From VRUE01 sp963728365 (GTDB lineage: Bacteria > Actinomycetota > Thermoleophilia > Solirubrobacterales > 70-9), in contig CAVSJI010000001.1 of assembly GCA_963728365.1 (NCBI GenBank), positions 248,001-312,000 of the forward strand: a DNA stretch of 64,000 bases, read 5' to 3'. Below, one piece after another: positions 26,167 through 34,052 of this stretch (its first letter is position 1; each line of letters opens with the position of its first letter). Position numbers and translations under genes: made by a program. The notes under the pieces were generated by a model, which ran no database searches, was not told where the DNA came from, and saw nothing but the letters and a program-made list of their open reading frames with translations.

Positions 26167-27255
26167 ATGCCCGCGATGCGCATGCGCCGAGCCATCGTCG
26201 CCCTGCCCTGCCTGGCGGTCGTTCTGACGATCGCGCTCGCCGGCTGCGGCAGCGACTCCGGCTCGTCGAGCGGCTCTTCCTCGTCGAGTGCCGAAAGCCG
26301 CCCCGCGCCGCCCGTCGCCGACTTCCCCAGTGCCAATGGCAAGACGCTCTCGGAAGTGATGAAAGCGGCCGACGGTCCCTCCGACCTGGTCGTCTCACCG
26401 GCCGGGCTCGTCTATTACAAGGGCAAGAACCGCTACACGGTCGGCGTCTTCTCGCGCGACCGCAGCCAGGTGACCGACGCGGACGTGGCCCTTTACTTCG
26501 CCAGGGTGCCGCGGCCGACCGGTTCCAGCGCGCCCGGCAAGCCAAACGCCGGCACCGCCGAAAGGCAAGTCGAAGCGCGTGCCCTCGACGAGCCGGCTGC
26601 CGGCCCGTTCCCGGCCAGGGTGGAAACGCTGCAGACCAAACCGGCATTCCGCGCCGAGACGACGACCAGCGACCCCGATGCAGCCTCGGTCATCTACGTG
26701 ACCAACGTCGACTTCCCCGGCGAAGGGGAGTGGCGGATCGGGGCGCTGATCAAGCAGGGCGACGAACTGAAGAGCGCGCTCTTGCCCAGCGCCTCGGTTG
26801 GCGCCTACAAGCGCGTGCCGCGCGTCGGCCAGAAGGCGCCGCTGATCCACACCCCGACCCCGGCCGACGTCGGCGGCGATCTCGCGAAGATCACGACGCG
26901 CATCCCGCCCGACACCCAGAACCGCGTTGACTACGCCGACGCCTACGGCAAGGAACCGATCGTCCTGCTCTTCGCCACGCCGCAGCTCTGCCAGAGCCGC
27001 GTCTGCGGTCCGGTGGTCGACGTCGCCGAGCAGCTCAAGCAGGAATACGGCGACAAGGCGGCCTTCATCCACATGGAGATCTACAACGACAACGATCCGA
27101 ACAAGAACGTGCGGCCGCAGGTGCGCGCCTTCCACCTGCCGAGCGAGCCGTGGTTGTTCGCGATCGACCAACATGGGAGGATCGAGGCCGAGATCGAGGG
27201 CGCCTTTGGCGTCGAAGAACTGACCCGAGTGGTGAAGGGACTGACCGGAGAATGA
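26167..27255 (+). CDS. Lipoprotein with C-terminal thioredoxin-like domain
   Basis: A 362-residue exported lipoprotein. The signal peptide has a basic start (MRMRRA), a hydrophobic core and the lipobox LAGC with C27, followed by a serine-rich linker. The C-terminal part (about residues 215-362) looks thioredoxin-like: GQKAPLI, LLFATPQLC and a C275-x4-C280 pair (CQSRVC) in place of CxxC, then a cis-proline-like EPWLFAID. The wide cysteine spacing is Sco1/peroxiredoxin-like, so a redox or metallochaperone role is possible. Three in-frame ATGs exist (26167, 26176, 26182). The stop overlaps the next ATG. Confidence 0.75.
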   Translation: MPAMRMRRAIVALPCLAVVLTIALAGCGSDSGSSSGSSSSSAESRPAPPVADFPSANGKTLSEVMKAADGPSDLVVSPAGLVYYKGKNRYTVGVFSRDRSQVTDADVALYFARVPRPTGSSAPGKPNAGTAERQVEARALDEPAAGPFPARVETLQTKPAFRAETTTSDPDAASVIYVTNVDFPGEGEWRIGALIKQGDELKSALLPSASVGAYKRVPRVGQKAPLIHTPTPADVGGDLAKITTRIPPDTQNRVDYADAYGKEPIVLLFATPQLCQSRVCGPVVDVAEQLKQEYGDKAAFIHMEIYNDNDPNKNVRPQVRAFHLPSEPWLFAIDQHGRIEAEIEGAFGVEELTRVVKGLTGE

Positions 27256-27617
27256 GCGAGAAGACGAGCCCAGACGCCGAGCTGCTGGCCTCCTTCGCCG
27301 AGGAGGCGAAGCGACGCTGCGACGTGATCGCGGCCGGACTGGCCACCGAGACCACCGATTTCGAGACCATGCGCATGGAGGCGCACGCCCTCAAGGGCGC
27401 CGCCGGCGCCCTTGGCTTGCGCCGCCTCGCCGAGCTCGCCGGCCTGATGGAATCCGACCTCGCCGAAGCGAAGAAGTCGGGCATCATCCGCGGCGGCCGC
27501 ACCCACCAGGTGGCCGACGCCGCCAAAGCCATAGCCGAAGGCGCCGCCGCCGCCGCCAAAGGCGAAGAAGAGCCCCCCGACGTCGGCCGCTCCCTCGCCC
27601 AGCTCTTCAGCGCCTGA
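27252..27617 (+). CDS. HPt (histidine phosphotransfer) domain protein
   Basis: A 121-residue single-domain protein. MRMEAHALKGAAGALG carries the phospho-accepting H45 in the HxLKGxA motif of HPt four-helix bundles, which pass phosphate between response regulators and hybrid kinases. It overlaps the lipoprotein gene by 4 bases (ATGA). No kinase or receiver gene is near, so partners must be elsewhere. The tail is alanine-rich and low complexity. Confidence 0.8.
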   Translation: MSEKTSPDAELLASFAEEAKRRCDVIAAGLATETTDFETMRMEAHALKGAAGALGLRRLAELAGLMESDLAEAKKSGIIRGGRTHQVADAAKAIAEGAAAAAKGEEEPPDVGRSLAQLFSA

Positions 27618-27633
27618 GCTACGCTCATCCCGC

Positions 27634-27707
27634 GGGGCAGTAGCTCAGCTGGTTAGAGCAGCGGACTCATAATCCGTCGGTCCCTGGTTCGAGTCCAGGC
27701 TGCCCCA
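27634..27707 (+). tRNA. tRNA with CAT anticodon (elongator Met or Ile2)
   Basis: Acceptor GGGGCAG (27634-27640) pairs with CTGCCCC (27700-27706), and the discriminator is A. The anticodon CAT is at 27668-27670 in a CTCATAA loop. The T arm is standard and CCA is not encoded. The sequence is not an initiator, since it lacks the three G:C pairs at the end of the anticodon stem. Whether it is elongator Met or the lysidine-modified Ile2 cannot be decided by eye. Its 3' half is repeated at 29570-29599. Confidence 0.88.
27668..27697 (+). repeat. Left copy of tRNA(CAU) 3'-half direct repeat
   Basis: 30 bases from the anticodon to the T loop are identical to 29570-29599, 1.9 kb downstream. Together they bound an island with an ORF6N pseudogene and several unknown genes, as expected for tRNA-targeted integration. 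Confidence 0.7.
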
Positions 27708-27734
27708 CTTCGCAGACAACAACATCCGGTCGGC

Positions 27735-28041
27735 TTGCCAAACTGGTCGGATAGTCCACGTGACGGAAAAGTGATGCTCGATGAAGATCTCGCGGACCTG
27801 TACGGCGTGGAGACGAAACGCTTGGTCGAGCAGGTCAAACGCAACGTCGAGCGCTTCCCGGCTTTCGGGAGCGCTGCGCAGCAAGCGCGCAATCGCGGTC
27901 AACATCGAGATCATGCGGGCGTTCGTCGAGTTGCGCCGCGCGGCAGCTTCCTATGCTGCACTCGAAGAGCGGCTCAGGGAGCTCGAGCGCGAGACCGCTG
28001 CGAGGTTCGGCCGACATGACGAGCAGCTGGCGCCGCTATGA
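27735..28041 (+). pseudogene. ORF6N-domain (phage antirepressor-like) pseudogene
   Basis: The first part reads VMLDEDLADLYGVETKRLVE then QVKRNVERFP, the start of the ORF6N DNA-binding domain found in phage antirepressors. The C-terminal part, SKRAIAVNIEIMRAFVELRR and onward, is in another frame (stop at 28041). It matches the usual downstream segment of the same family. About 40 middle residues are missing. A deletion with frameshift has inactivated the gene. It sits right after tRNA(CAU), supporting a phage-like island. Confidence 0.78.
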
Positions 28042-28067
28042 AGTGCCTTGATCCGGTTGCGGCGCCT

Positions 28068-28097
28068 TGGTTCAAATGCCGTCCGGTAGGCCCATTT
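28068..28097 (+). repeat. 30-base direct repeat, copy 1
   Basis: TGGTTCAAATGCCGTCCGGT followed by AGGCCCATTT recurs at 28687-28717 with one extra T. The two copies bracket the gene at 28161-28607. It may be a recombination site or a duplicated promoter/leader. Confidence 0.65.
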
Positions 28098-28160
28098 GCT
28101 TGGCCGCGCCAAATGCGCTCGCTTCGACGGGTCCTCCTCTGTGCGAGCATTTCTCCCAGC

Positions 28161-28607
28161 GTGGCTGACGAAACCCTGACTCATGAGCAGGCGCTGATGC
28201 TGATTGACGAGCGAATTGGCGAAGAGGTCTACGTCGGATTCTTGTACGCGTCAGGCAGCGAGGCCGACGGCCTACAGCCTGTGCAGCATTTCCAGGGCAA
28301 GCTGGAGAACCCCCTGCACCCGCGCCCCCCGAGGCTAGACAGAGGGCACGGCTTCTATGGGATCGGCGTGAGCAGCTTTGGACTCCCGCCGATGACGGGC
28401 ACAGTCCACCTCCGAGACAACGGTCTCGACTTCCGGGTCGCCGACGGGGCCATGATCCGAATTGCCTGGCGGGGAAGTTCCGAGGTAGGGGATTGGCGCC
28501 CGACGCGCGAGGACCTCGCCCGGCTCAATGAAGTCGGGATCAAGCTGCCCGAACACGAAAGGCCCGGCGTCATCCTGCCGACGGAGGCGAATAAGGCGGC
28601 GGAGTAA
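28161..28607 (+). CDS. Hypothetical protein bracketed by direct repeats
   Basis: A 148-residue soluble protein; the in-frame ORF extends to 28038, but GTG 28161 gives a cleaner N-terminus (ADETLTHEQALMLIDERIGE). I do not recognise a family. Short beta-like segments such as EVYVGFLYASG, GTVHLRDNGLDFRV and AMIRIAWRG suggest a small beta-barrel. The N-terminal ALxLIDERIGxEVYV resembles the start of small unknown proteins from defence or mobile islands. A 30-base direct repeat stands on each side. Confidence 0.5.
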   Translation: MADETLTHEQALMLIDERIGEEVYVGFLYASGSEADGLQPVQHFQGKLENPLHPRPPRLDRGHGFYGIGVSSFGLPPMTGTVHLRDNGLDFRVADGAMIRIAWRGSSEVGDWRPTREDLARLNEVGIKLPEHERPGVILPTEANKAAE

Positions 28608-28686
28608 CCGCCCTTCGTCGTGGAATGTGGGGTCTCAGCCGCTCGTGTGGTGTCCATGCAGATCTCGAACCCGCCTGACCATCTCG

Positions 28687-28717
28687 TGGTTCAAATGCCG
28701 TCCGGTTAGGCCCATTT
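28687..28717 (+). repeat. 30-base direct repeat, copy 2
   Basis: Matches 28068-28097 except for one additional T. It lies 30 bases before the GTG of the next gene, and copy 1 lies in a similar position before 28161, so a shared promoter or recombination site is possible. Confidence 0.65.
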
Positions 28718-28746
28718 CACGCCGTGGCCTCTGAAAGTCTCTGTCT

Positions 28747-29064
28747 GTGGTCCCGACGGAGCGAGAGATCTTCATCGACGTCGAGCCGGACATCCGTATC
28801 CGGTATCGACGCAGTGAGGCTCCGCCGCCGGTGTCCTACGCGATTGTGCTGGAGAGCCTTGAGGGCGGCGAGTGGACGACCGTGCGTCTCTGGGACAACG
28901 CCGACGCGGTCGACGAGCACCATGAGCACGAGCACACGCGATCCGGCGGGAAGCAGACACCGGCAGTCCTCGACTTCAGCTCTCCGAACGAGGCAATGGC
29001 GGCGGCGATCAAGAGAGCCAAGGCGGATGCTCCGGGGATCGTGAGACAATGGCGGGAGTCATGA
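28747..29064 (+). CDS. Small protein with HHEHEH cluster, unknown function
   Basis: A 105-residue protein starting VPTEREIFIDVEPDIRIRYR. It contains a W-x-(T/V)-V-R-x-W-DN segment followed by a histidine cluster (VDEHHEHEH) and a C-terminal SPNEAMAAAIKRAK. The order of basic strand, tryptophan, DN and clustered histidines resembles small toxin-like proteins of the TumE/DUF6516 type, though the match is weak. It overlaps the following gene by 4 bases, as in a toxin-antitoxin pair. Start GTG 28747. Confidence 0.5.
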   Translation: MVPTEREIFIDVEPDIRIRYRRSEAPPPVSYAIVLESLEGGEWTTVRLWDNADAVDEHHEHEHTRSGGKQTPAVLDFSSPNEAMAAAIKRAKADAPGIVRQWRES

Positions 29065-29414
29065 GCCAGGACGCCAACATCGATCCCGCAACCGAGCGAG
29101 TCCTTGCCGGTATCGAGAACGAGGAGTTGGCTGCCCGTTATCCGAACCGGGCGCACTTCATCTCCGCGGACAGTCCCCACCAGGGGGAGATGGCAACCCG
29201 CGCGCTGTTCGAAGGCGATCCCGTTGTGATCGTCTACCCCGATGGGCACGAGCTGCTTGTTCAGCCTGAACCGGCGCACGGCTTCGCGCGCTGGTCTCGT
29301 GTCGCAGCGGCCGTTCTGCTTCGATTCCGAGGTCTCGATCAAGGCACGGTGCAACTGCCCCCTCGCGCCCACATCGAGGCTCGCGACTCGGGCGGCCACC
29401 CAATCGCGGCGTAA
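29061..29414 (+). CDS. Hypothetical protein coupled to the HHEHEH gene
   Basis: A 117-residue protein from ATG 29061 (ATGA overlap with the preceding stop). Features are MSQDANIDPATERVLAGIEN, a central FEGDPVVIVYPDGHELLVQP beta-like stretch and a proline-rich end. No known domain or helix-turn-helix was recognised. The coupling suggests it works with the upstream protein. Both lie in the tRNA(CAU) island. Confidence 0.5.
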   Translation: MSQDANIDPATERVLAGIENEELAARYPNRAHFISADSPHQGEMATRALFEGDPVVIVYPDGHELLVQPEPAHGFARWSRVAAAVLLRFRGLDQGTVQLPPRAHIEARDSGGHPIAA

Positions 29415-29569
29415 CCGCGGGTAGTCGAGGAGATTTTCACGCCTCTACGCGAGGACGAAAGCTTGGTCCCGAAATTGGTCCCCGACTCCACCGAACACAG
29501 CCGAACGCCCCGGACGTGATCCGCCCTATCGAGCCAGATCCGGCTCTATGGACAGCTTTCGGCGCGACA

Positions 29570-29599
29570 CATAATCCGTCGGTCCCTGGTTCGAGTCCA
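29570..29599 (+). repeat. Right copy of tRNA(CAU) 3'-half direct repeat
   Basis: Identical for 30 bases to 27668-27697; the acceptor strand beyond is only partly kept (AGCCCCA). No 5' half is present, so it is not a tRNA gene. Likely the distal att remnant of the island. Confidence 0.7.
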
Positions 29600-29625
29600 A
29601 GCCCCATGGCGACGCGAGCTCCACA

Positions 29626-29973
29626 GTGGCCTACCGTAGTGGTGTGGCCGCGCAGCACGGCACCGGGGAGTTCGAGGCACTGGTTGCCGATGCGATCGAT
29701 CGGCTGCCGGATGAATTCCAGGACCTGCTGGCTACCGTGGCGGTGGTGGTCTCGGACCTGGGGGCGGAGGCGCACGCCTATGGCCAGTATTTCGGCGACG
29801 GGGTGGCGCGGGAGCGCTACGAGGATCGGATCGTGATCTACCGTGACACGCTGGAACGGGATTTCGGGTACGACCGGGAGCTGCTTGCGCGACAGGTGGA
29901 GAGGACGCTGCGACACGAGCTTGCCCACCACCTCGGCTGGAACGAGGGCGGAGTCGGCGGCCTTGGCCTCTGA
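29626..29973 (+). CDS. Metallopeptidase family (minimal zincin) protein
   Basis: A 115-residue protein with HELAHH at 97-102 (HExxH zinc motif, H97, E98, H101). Upstream are FQDLLATVAVVVSD and RIVIYRDTLERDFGYDREL, the pattern of the small actinobacterial minimal zincins. These have a short catalytic core with unknown substrates. The last residues GWNEGGVGG fit the usual third-ligand region (D/E). Start GTG 29626 lies just after the distal tRNA repeat, so this is probably the first core gene after the island. Confidence 0.8.
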   Translation: MAYRSGVAAQHGTGEFEALVADAIDRLPDEFQDLLATVAVVVSDLGAEAHAYGQYFGDGVARERYEDRIVIYRDTLERDFGYDRELLARQVERTLRHELAHHLGWNEGGVGGLGL

Positions 29974-30078
29974 CCCGCGATCGCGAGCGGCCCTGCTCAG
30001 CTGACCCTCGCCACCGCCGGTGCCTCGCTTGCCGCCGCCGAGGACTTGACGGCAGCAGCTTCAGGCGGGTGCGCTCGA

Positions 30079-30112
30079 GGCGCGGATACTGTCACTCGCA
30101 TCAATCCGCGCC
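30079..30112. terminator. Hairpin across the stop codon of the secreted protein gene
   Basis: GGCGCGGAT (30079-30087) pairs perfectly with ATCCGCGCC (30104-30112). The minus-strand TGA (30101-30103) lies in the loop, and the right arm encodes the last residues. No T tract. A likely terminator shared with the convergent metallopeptidase gene. Confidence 0.5.
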
Positions 30113-31360
30113 CCCGCAGCCGCCCGGCCAGGCGTTCGGCGCCTGTGCCGCGCCGCGGTTTGCGGTGAGGGCCGGGTCGGCGGCGGTTGCAGTCGCGTCG
30201 GCTTGGCGGATCGCCGTGCGCAGGGCCGTCGCCGCGGGGGTTGGACTTGCTGCCTTGCTGGCGCGTGGACCGGCGAAGGGCTCGCGCGCCGCCTGGACGA
30301 GGCGGAGGATCGCGCTGGGCCCGCCGTAGGCGCGCACGGTGCGCTCCAACGAGTAGATCGGCACGTCGCGGGCACCGAGCGTCGCGGCGATGCGGACGTC
30401 GCGCAAGAGTGGGCCGAGGCGCTTGTATTTGCCGCGGCCGGAGCTGCCGAGGCTGATCTGGCCGAGCTCGCCAAACTGGTGGCGGGCGGAGCGCAGGTAG
30501 GAGGAGATGATGCCGGGCCCCGGGTCGTAGCCGGCGAAGTAGTTGAAGACGCTGCGGTAGGCCTGAAAGAAGAGCTCTGCCCAGGGCGCCTCGGGGAGGA
30601 TGAACTGCCCCGCGTCCTGCAGCGAGAGGCTGTGATTGCGCACGTCGTCGAGCGCTGCGGCGATCGGCGCCGCAGCGACGGGCAGGCCGTGCGCGGCGCC
30701 CCAGCTGGGGATGCGCGCGTACTCCTGCCAGGCGGCGCACTGGCCGGCAGGGTCGATCGTGTCCTGGAAGAGGGGGGGAAGCTCCGCGCCGCCGGCCCCC
30801 ATCGTCACCGCGGTCGCCTGGAAGGGGAAGTTGAGCGGCGGCTCGGGATCGAGGGCGAGCCCCTCGAGCCTCACGTGTTTTTCCGTCGCCCACTTGGCCA
30901 GCGATTTCACCGCCGCGAACTGCTCGGCCGCGTTGCCCTCCCAGGCCCAGTAGCCGTCCGAGTAGGGGACCAGCACCCAGCCCCAGACCGGCACGCCGAG
31001 CCGGTTGGCGGTGCGCAGGACCGGCAGCGCGTCGCTGTAGCGCGGCTCACCGGGCGGCACCGGCCCGAAGTCGCGCTTGTAGCGCAGGTTGAAGTAGAGC
31101 GGCACCTTGTAGCGGCGCAGCACCTCCCAGAGTTCGGGCGTGTAGAGCCGCAGGCTGCGTCGGTTCCAGTAGGTCGCCGGGTCGTGCCAGTCGGTGCCGG
31201 GCACCGTCTCTCCCGCCCAGAAACCGACCGTGGTCGGATAGGGGTCGGCGCCGCCGCGAGCCTGCCCCGGCCCGACGATGCCCGCGCCCACGGCCGGCCC
31301 CGCCGGCAGCAGGGCCAGCCCGAGGGCAATCGCGAGCACGGTTGTCAGTCGCCGGGTCAA
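30101..31360 (-). CDS. Secreted protein of unknown function
   Basis: A 419-residue exported protein with a clear signal peptide (MTRRLTTVLAIALGLALLPA then GPAVGA). The mature part has alternating motifs such as LWEVLRRYKVPLYFNLRYKR, LGVPVWGWVLVPYSDGYWAW and VRLEGLALDPEPPLNF. These resemble the strand-helix rhythm of a TIM-barrel glycoside-hydrolase-like protein, with acidic residues at strand ends (D in LALDPE). No specific family was recognised. The C-terminal 60 residues are low complexity. A cell-wall or extracellular sugar role is only a guess. Confidence 0.65.
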   Translation of the reverse strand: MTRRLTTVLAIALGLALLPAGPAVGAGIVGPGQARGGADPYPTTVGFWAGETVPGTDWHDPATYWNRRSLRLYTPELWEVLRRYKVPLYFNLRYKRDFGPVPPGEPRYSDALPVLRTANRLGVPVWGWVLVPYSDGYWAWEGNAAEQFAAVKSLAKWATEKHVRLEGLALDPEPPLNFPFQATAVTMGAGGAELPPLFQDTIDPAGQCAAWQEYARIPSWGAAHGLPVAAAPIAAALDDVRNHSLSLQDAGQFILPEAPWAELFFQAYRSVFNYFAGYDPGPGIISSYLRSARHQFGELGQISLGSSGRGKYKRLGPLLRDVRIAATLGARDVPIYSLERTVRAYGGPSAILRLVQAAREPFAGPRASKAASPTPAATALRTAIRQADATATAADPALTANRGAAQAPNAWPGGCGGAD

Positions 31361-31453
31361 GGAAGCGGCAGGCTATTGGTCGCGAGCAGGGTCGAGCCCG
31401 CTCTGTTCGAAACACCGCTCCGTCTCCAAAGGTTGCGGAGCGGGAGTCGGCGA

Positions 31454-31972
31454 TCAGCCGAAGAGCTCTTCGACCGACGCCCGGAACGATTGAGGGTCGA
31501 TCGCCGGGAAGCGATAGAGCTCGGGCTCGATGCGTTCGAATTGGGCTCTGGCATCGGCGGGGTCCACGAGTTCGCTCTCGATCAGGAACTTGACGTCTTC
31601 GCGGTCCTGCTGGTGGCCGCGCTCCGCCTTGGAAAGCGCCTGCGCAACCGGGTCGAAGTGATGAAACGAGAGCTTGCCCTCGGTGCGGATCAGGGGGCTG
31701 CGGTCCTCCCAGCCGGGAGGGAGGGGGATGAAGTCAGAGGGAGCCGCCAGCTCGACGTTGAGGTCGAGGTCCTCCTTCAGCCGGGGTATCTCGCGGAGCA
31801 GGGCGTCGCTTTCCGGGATCAGCTTGATGTCGACGTCGACGGTCGTCTCTCGCCAGCCATTGAGCACGGCGGTGGCTCCGCCAGCGAGGTAGACCCGCCC
31901 CTCTGTGCGCGCGGCGCGACCCAACTCGCGCATGAACTGCCCTATGCGCGTCGCGTTGGCAAGCTCGCGCAT
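31454..31972 (-). CDS. Nucleotidyltransferase-like protein (DUF6036/AbiEii-type)
   Basis: A 172-residue protein with GRVYLAGGATAVLNGWRETT then VDVDIKL. The GG...xxxVDVDI pattern is the nucleotidyltransferase core seen in minimal nucleotidyltransferases and AbiEii-like toxins. A short C-terminal helical part follows (REDVKFLIESELVDPADA). It overlaps the gene before it by 31 bases. Such pairs often behave as toxin-antitoxin or phage-exclusion systems. That role is inferred from type and layout only. Confidence 0.7.
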   Translation of the reverse strand: MRELANATRIGQFMRELGRAARTEGRVYLAGGATAVLNGWRETTVDVDIKLIPESDALLREIPRLKEDLDLNVELAAPSDFIPLPPGWEDRSPLIRTEGKLSFHHFDPVAQALSKAERGHQQDREDVKFLIESELVDPADARAQFERIEPELYRFPAIDPQSFRASVEELFG

Positions 31973-32247
31973 GTCGCCGCTCGCTCGAAGCTGACCAGGC
32001 GCCGGATCAGGGCGTTGTACGCCGAGTGAGCGCCATTGCCCTTCTCGCGCGCCAGCAGTAGGTAGAGCGCGTGCTCGGGGGAAGGGATTGGGTCGGGTAG
32101 TTCGATGCCGGCCGATCGCAGTCGATGAGCGCCGATCGAGACGAGGAGGGCCTCCGCGGATTCCCGGCCGGCGGCGAGATCTGTTGCACCCTGCCGGACG
32201 AGGTCGGCGCCTGGCAATTCGTCGAGGCTCACGCTCGCACTCGTCAT
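31942..32247 (-). CDS. Small partner protein of the nucleotidyltransferase
   Basis: A 101-residue protein starting MTSASVSLDELPGADLVRQG. It is rich in helix formers, with IPSPEHALYLLLAREKGNGA near the C-terminus, and has no obvious DNA-binding motif. It precedes and overlaps the nucleotidyltransferase gene in the same direction, the position usually taken by the antitoxin-like partner in such pairs. Family not identified. Confidence 0.55.
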   Translation of the reverse strand: MTSASVSLDELPGADLVRQGATDLAAGRESAEALLVSIGAHRLRSAGIELPDPIPSPEHALYLLLAREKGNGAHSAYNALIRRLVSFERAATCASLPTRRA

Positions 32248-32275
32248 CGCTCGTCGAGGTTAGCGGCGAGCGCGG

Positions 32276-33541
32276 CTAGGCCAGCCGCACGGGCAGTGTC
32301 TTCAGCTGGTTGAGGAAGGCCGACTCGGTGAACCGCGGCCCGCCCGCGAGCGTCATGTTCGGGTAGCGGGCGAGGGTCTCCTCGAAGAGGATCTTCAGCT
32401 CGAGACGGGCGAGGGCGGTGCCGAGGCAGAAGTGGCGGCCGCCGGCGCCGAAGGCCTGGTGCTCGGGGTTGCGCAGCACGTCGAAACGGTCGGGGTCCTC
32501 GTAACGCGTCTCGTCGCGGTTGGAGGAGGCGTACCACATGACCACCTTGTCGCCCTCCTTGATCTGCTGCCCGCCCAGCTCGGCGTCGCGGGTGGCGGTG
32601 CGGCGGAAGTGGGCGAAGGCGGGGAACATGCGCAGCGACTCCTCGACCGCGCCGGGGATCAGGCTCGGGTCGTGGAGCAGCAGCTGGCGCTGATCTGGGT
32701 GCTCGATCAGCGCGCGCATGCCGCTCGCGTAGGTGGCTTTGGTGCTGTCGTTGCCCGCCGCGACCAGGAGGAAGAAGCCCATCACGATCTCGTGCTCCTC
32801 GAGCTTCTCGCCTTCGACCTCGGCGTGGACGAGCACGCTGGTCAGGTCGTCGGTCGGACTCTCTCGACGCGCGGCGATCATCTTGCCGCAGCGGTCGAAG
32901 ATCTCCGCCACGTTGCGCTGGATCGCCGCTTCGATGTCGGCCGGTTCGATGTGGCCGTCGGGGTTGAGGTCCGGGTCGCTGACGCCCAGGGTCGAGTTCA
33001 TCAACTCGGCCCAGATCGCGTCGTCCTCCTCGGGTATCCCCATGAAGCTGCCGATTACGCGCGCGACCGCCGGCTGGGCGACATCGCTGACGAGGTCGCA
33101 TTCCTCGCGTCCCTCCAGCCGGTCGAGGACCGTGGTGACGATGCGCCTGATCTCCTCCTCGTGGGCGGCGATTCGCTTCGGCGTGAAGCCAGCCTGGAAG
33201 AGCGCCTTGATCCGGTCGTGCTTGGGCGGGTCCATACCGATGAACATCGCGCGCGAGAGCTCGATCGGGAAGACCTCGGTGATCAGCGTGATGCCGCCCA
33301 GTTCGGACGAATAGGTCTGCCAGTCGCGACTGACCGCGTGCACGTCGTCAGCGGTCGTCACCGACCAGTAGCCGGGCGCCCCCGGGAACTCGGCGACCTT
33401 CGAGGTCCAGTGGACGGGGCACTCGGAGCGCAGCCGCTTGAAGACCTCGTGTGGCGGGCCGTCGACCCAGTGCTCGCGATCGGTGACGAGCAGCTCCTCG
33501 GCCGGCGTCTCGGTGGGATTGGTCTGGTCGGGGGGTCCCAC
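32276..33541 (-). CDS. Cytochrome P450
   Basis: A 421-residue soluble bacterial P450. The heme-binding loop FGAGGRHFCLG has its cysteine ligand at about 372. The I-helix oxygen-activation motif is AAGNDST, and the K-helix ExxR is EESLR. RDETRYEDPDRFDVLRNPEH and the overall pattern are like the actinobacterial CYP124/125/142 group acting on sterols, fatty acids or terpenes. The subgroup is from memory of motifs, and substrate is unknown. No ferredoxin or reductase gene is adjacent. Confidence 0.88.
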   Translation of the reverse strand: MGPPDQTNPTETPAEELLVTDREHWVDGPPHEVFKRLRSECPVHWTSKVAEFPGAPGYWSVTTADDVHAVSRDWQTYSSELGGITLITEVFPIELSRAMFIGMDPPKHDRIKALFQAGFTPKRIAAHEEEIRRIVTTVLDRLEGREECDLVSDVAQPAVARVIGSFMGIPEEDDAIWAELMNSTLGVSDPDLNPDGHIEPADIEAAIQRNVAEIFDRCGKMIAARRESPTDDLTSVLVHAEVEGEKLEEHEIVMGFFLLVAAGNDSTKATYASGMRALIEHPDQRQLLLHDPSLIPGAVEESLRMFPAFAHFRRTATRDAELGGQQIKEGDKVVMWYASSNRDETRYEDPDRFDVLRNPEHQAFGAGGRHFCLGTALARLELKILFEETLARYPNMTLAGGPRFTESAFLNQLKTLPVRLA

Positions 33542-33661
33542 GAGCGCGGATAGTAACTGGCTGCCTGGCCAGTATTCAAGTCACGGCCGCGCCGCACAAG
33601 CGCCGCGCCGCCTGCGGTGCGAAGATCGCTCCTTCCCCCTGCTACGGAGAGGAGTGTCGAA

Positions 33662-34042
33662 ATGTCATTCATGGACTTGGGCCGGACCGGAGCTCTTCGG
33701 GCTCGCCTCTTGCCGCTGATCGCGGCGATCGGAGTCATCGGCCTGGTCGCCTCAGGCTGTGGCGGGAGCAGCGACGGCTCTTCCTCGAGCGCCACCGAAG
33801 CGATCGAAAAGGGCGTCGAAGAAGGCAAGAAGGGCATCGAAACCGCGAAAGAGGAAGTCAAGAAGGGTTTCGAAGAAGCCGAAGAAGCGACGAAGCGGGG
33901 CGTCGAAGAAGGCAAGGACAAGGCCTCGAAGCGGATCGAAAAGGCCAACGAAGAAGCCCAGAAGGGGATTGAAAAGGGCAAGGAAGAAGCCGAACGGGGC
34001 ATCGAAGAAGCCGAAAAGCAGGCGCAGGAATACGCCCCCTGA
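33662..34042 (+). CDS. Lipoprotein with lysine/glutamate-rich repeat helix
   Basis: A 126-residue protein from ATG 33662 (GGAGAGGAG upstream). After a short N-terminus and a hydrophobic stretch comes a lipobox-like VASGC. The rest is a repeat of about 11 residues (EKGVEEGKKGI, KEEVKKGFEEA and so on), predicted to be one long charged helix. Glutamate codons are nearly all GAA, unlike most neighbours. Likely anchored outside the membrane; function unknown. A longer frame from 33617 lacks a ribosome site. Confidence 0.7.
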   Translation: MSFMDLGRTGALRARLLPLIAAIGVIGLVASGCGGSSDGSSSSATEAIEKGVEEGKKGIETAKEEVKKGFEEAEEATKRGVEEGKDKASKRIEKANEEAQKGIEKGKEEAERGIEEAEKQAQEYAP

Positions 34043-34052
34043 GCTGAGTTCA

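Noticed and set aside
33840..34040. Repeat-rich DNA in the lipoprotein gene as a CRISPR-like or tandem array
   Set aside because: The repeats are in protein sequence (11-residue charged helix). The DNA units vary and have no spacers.
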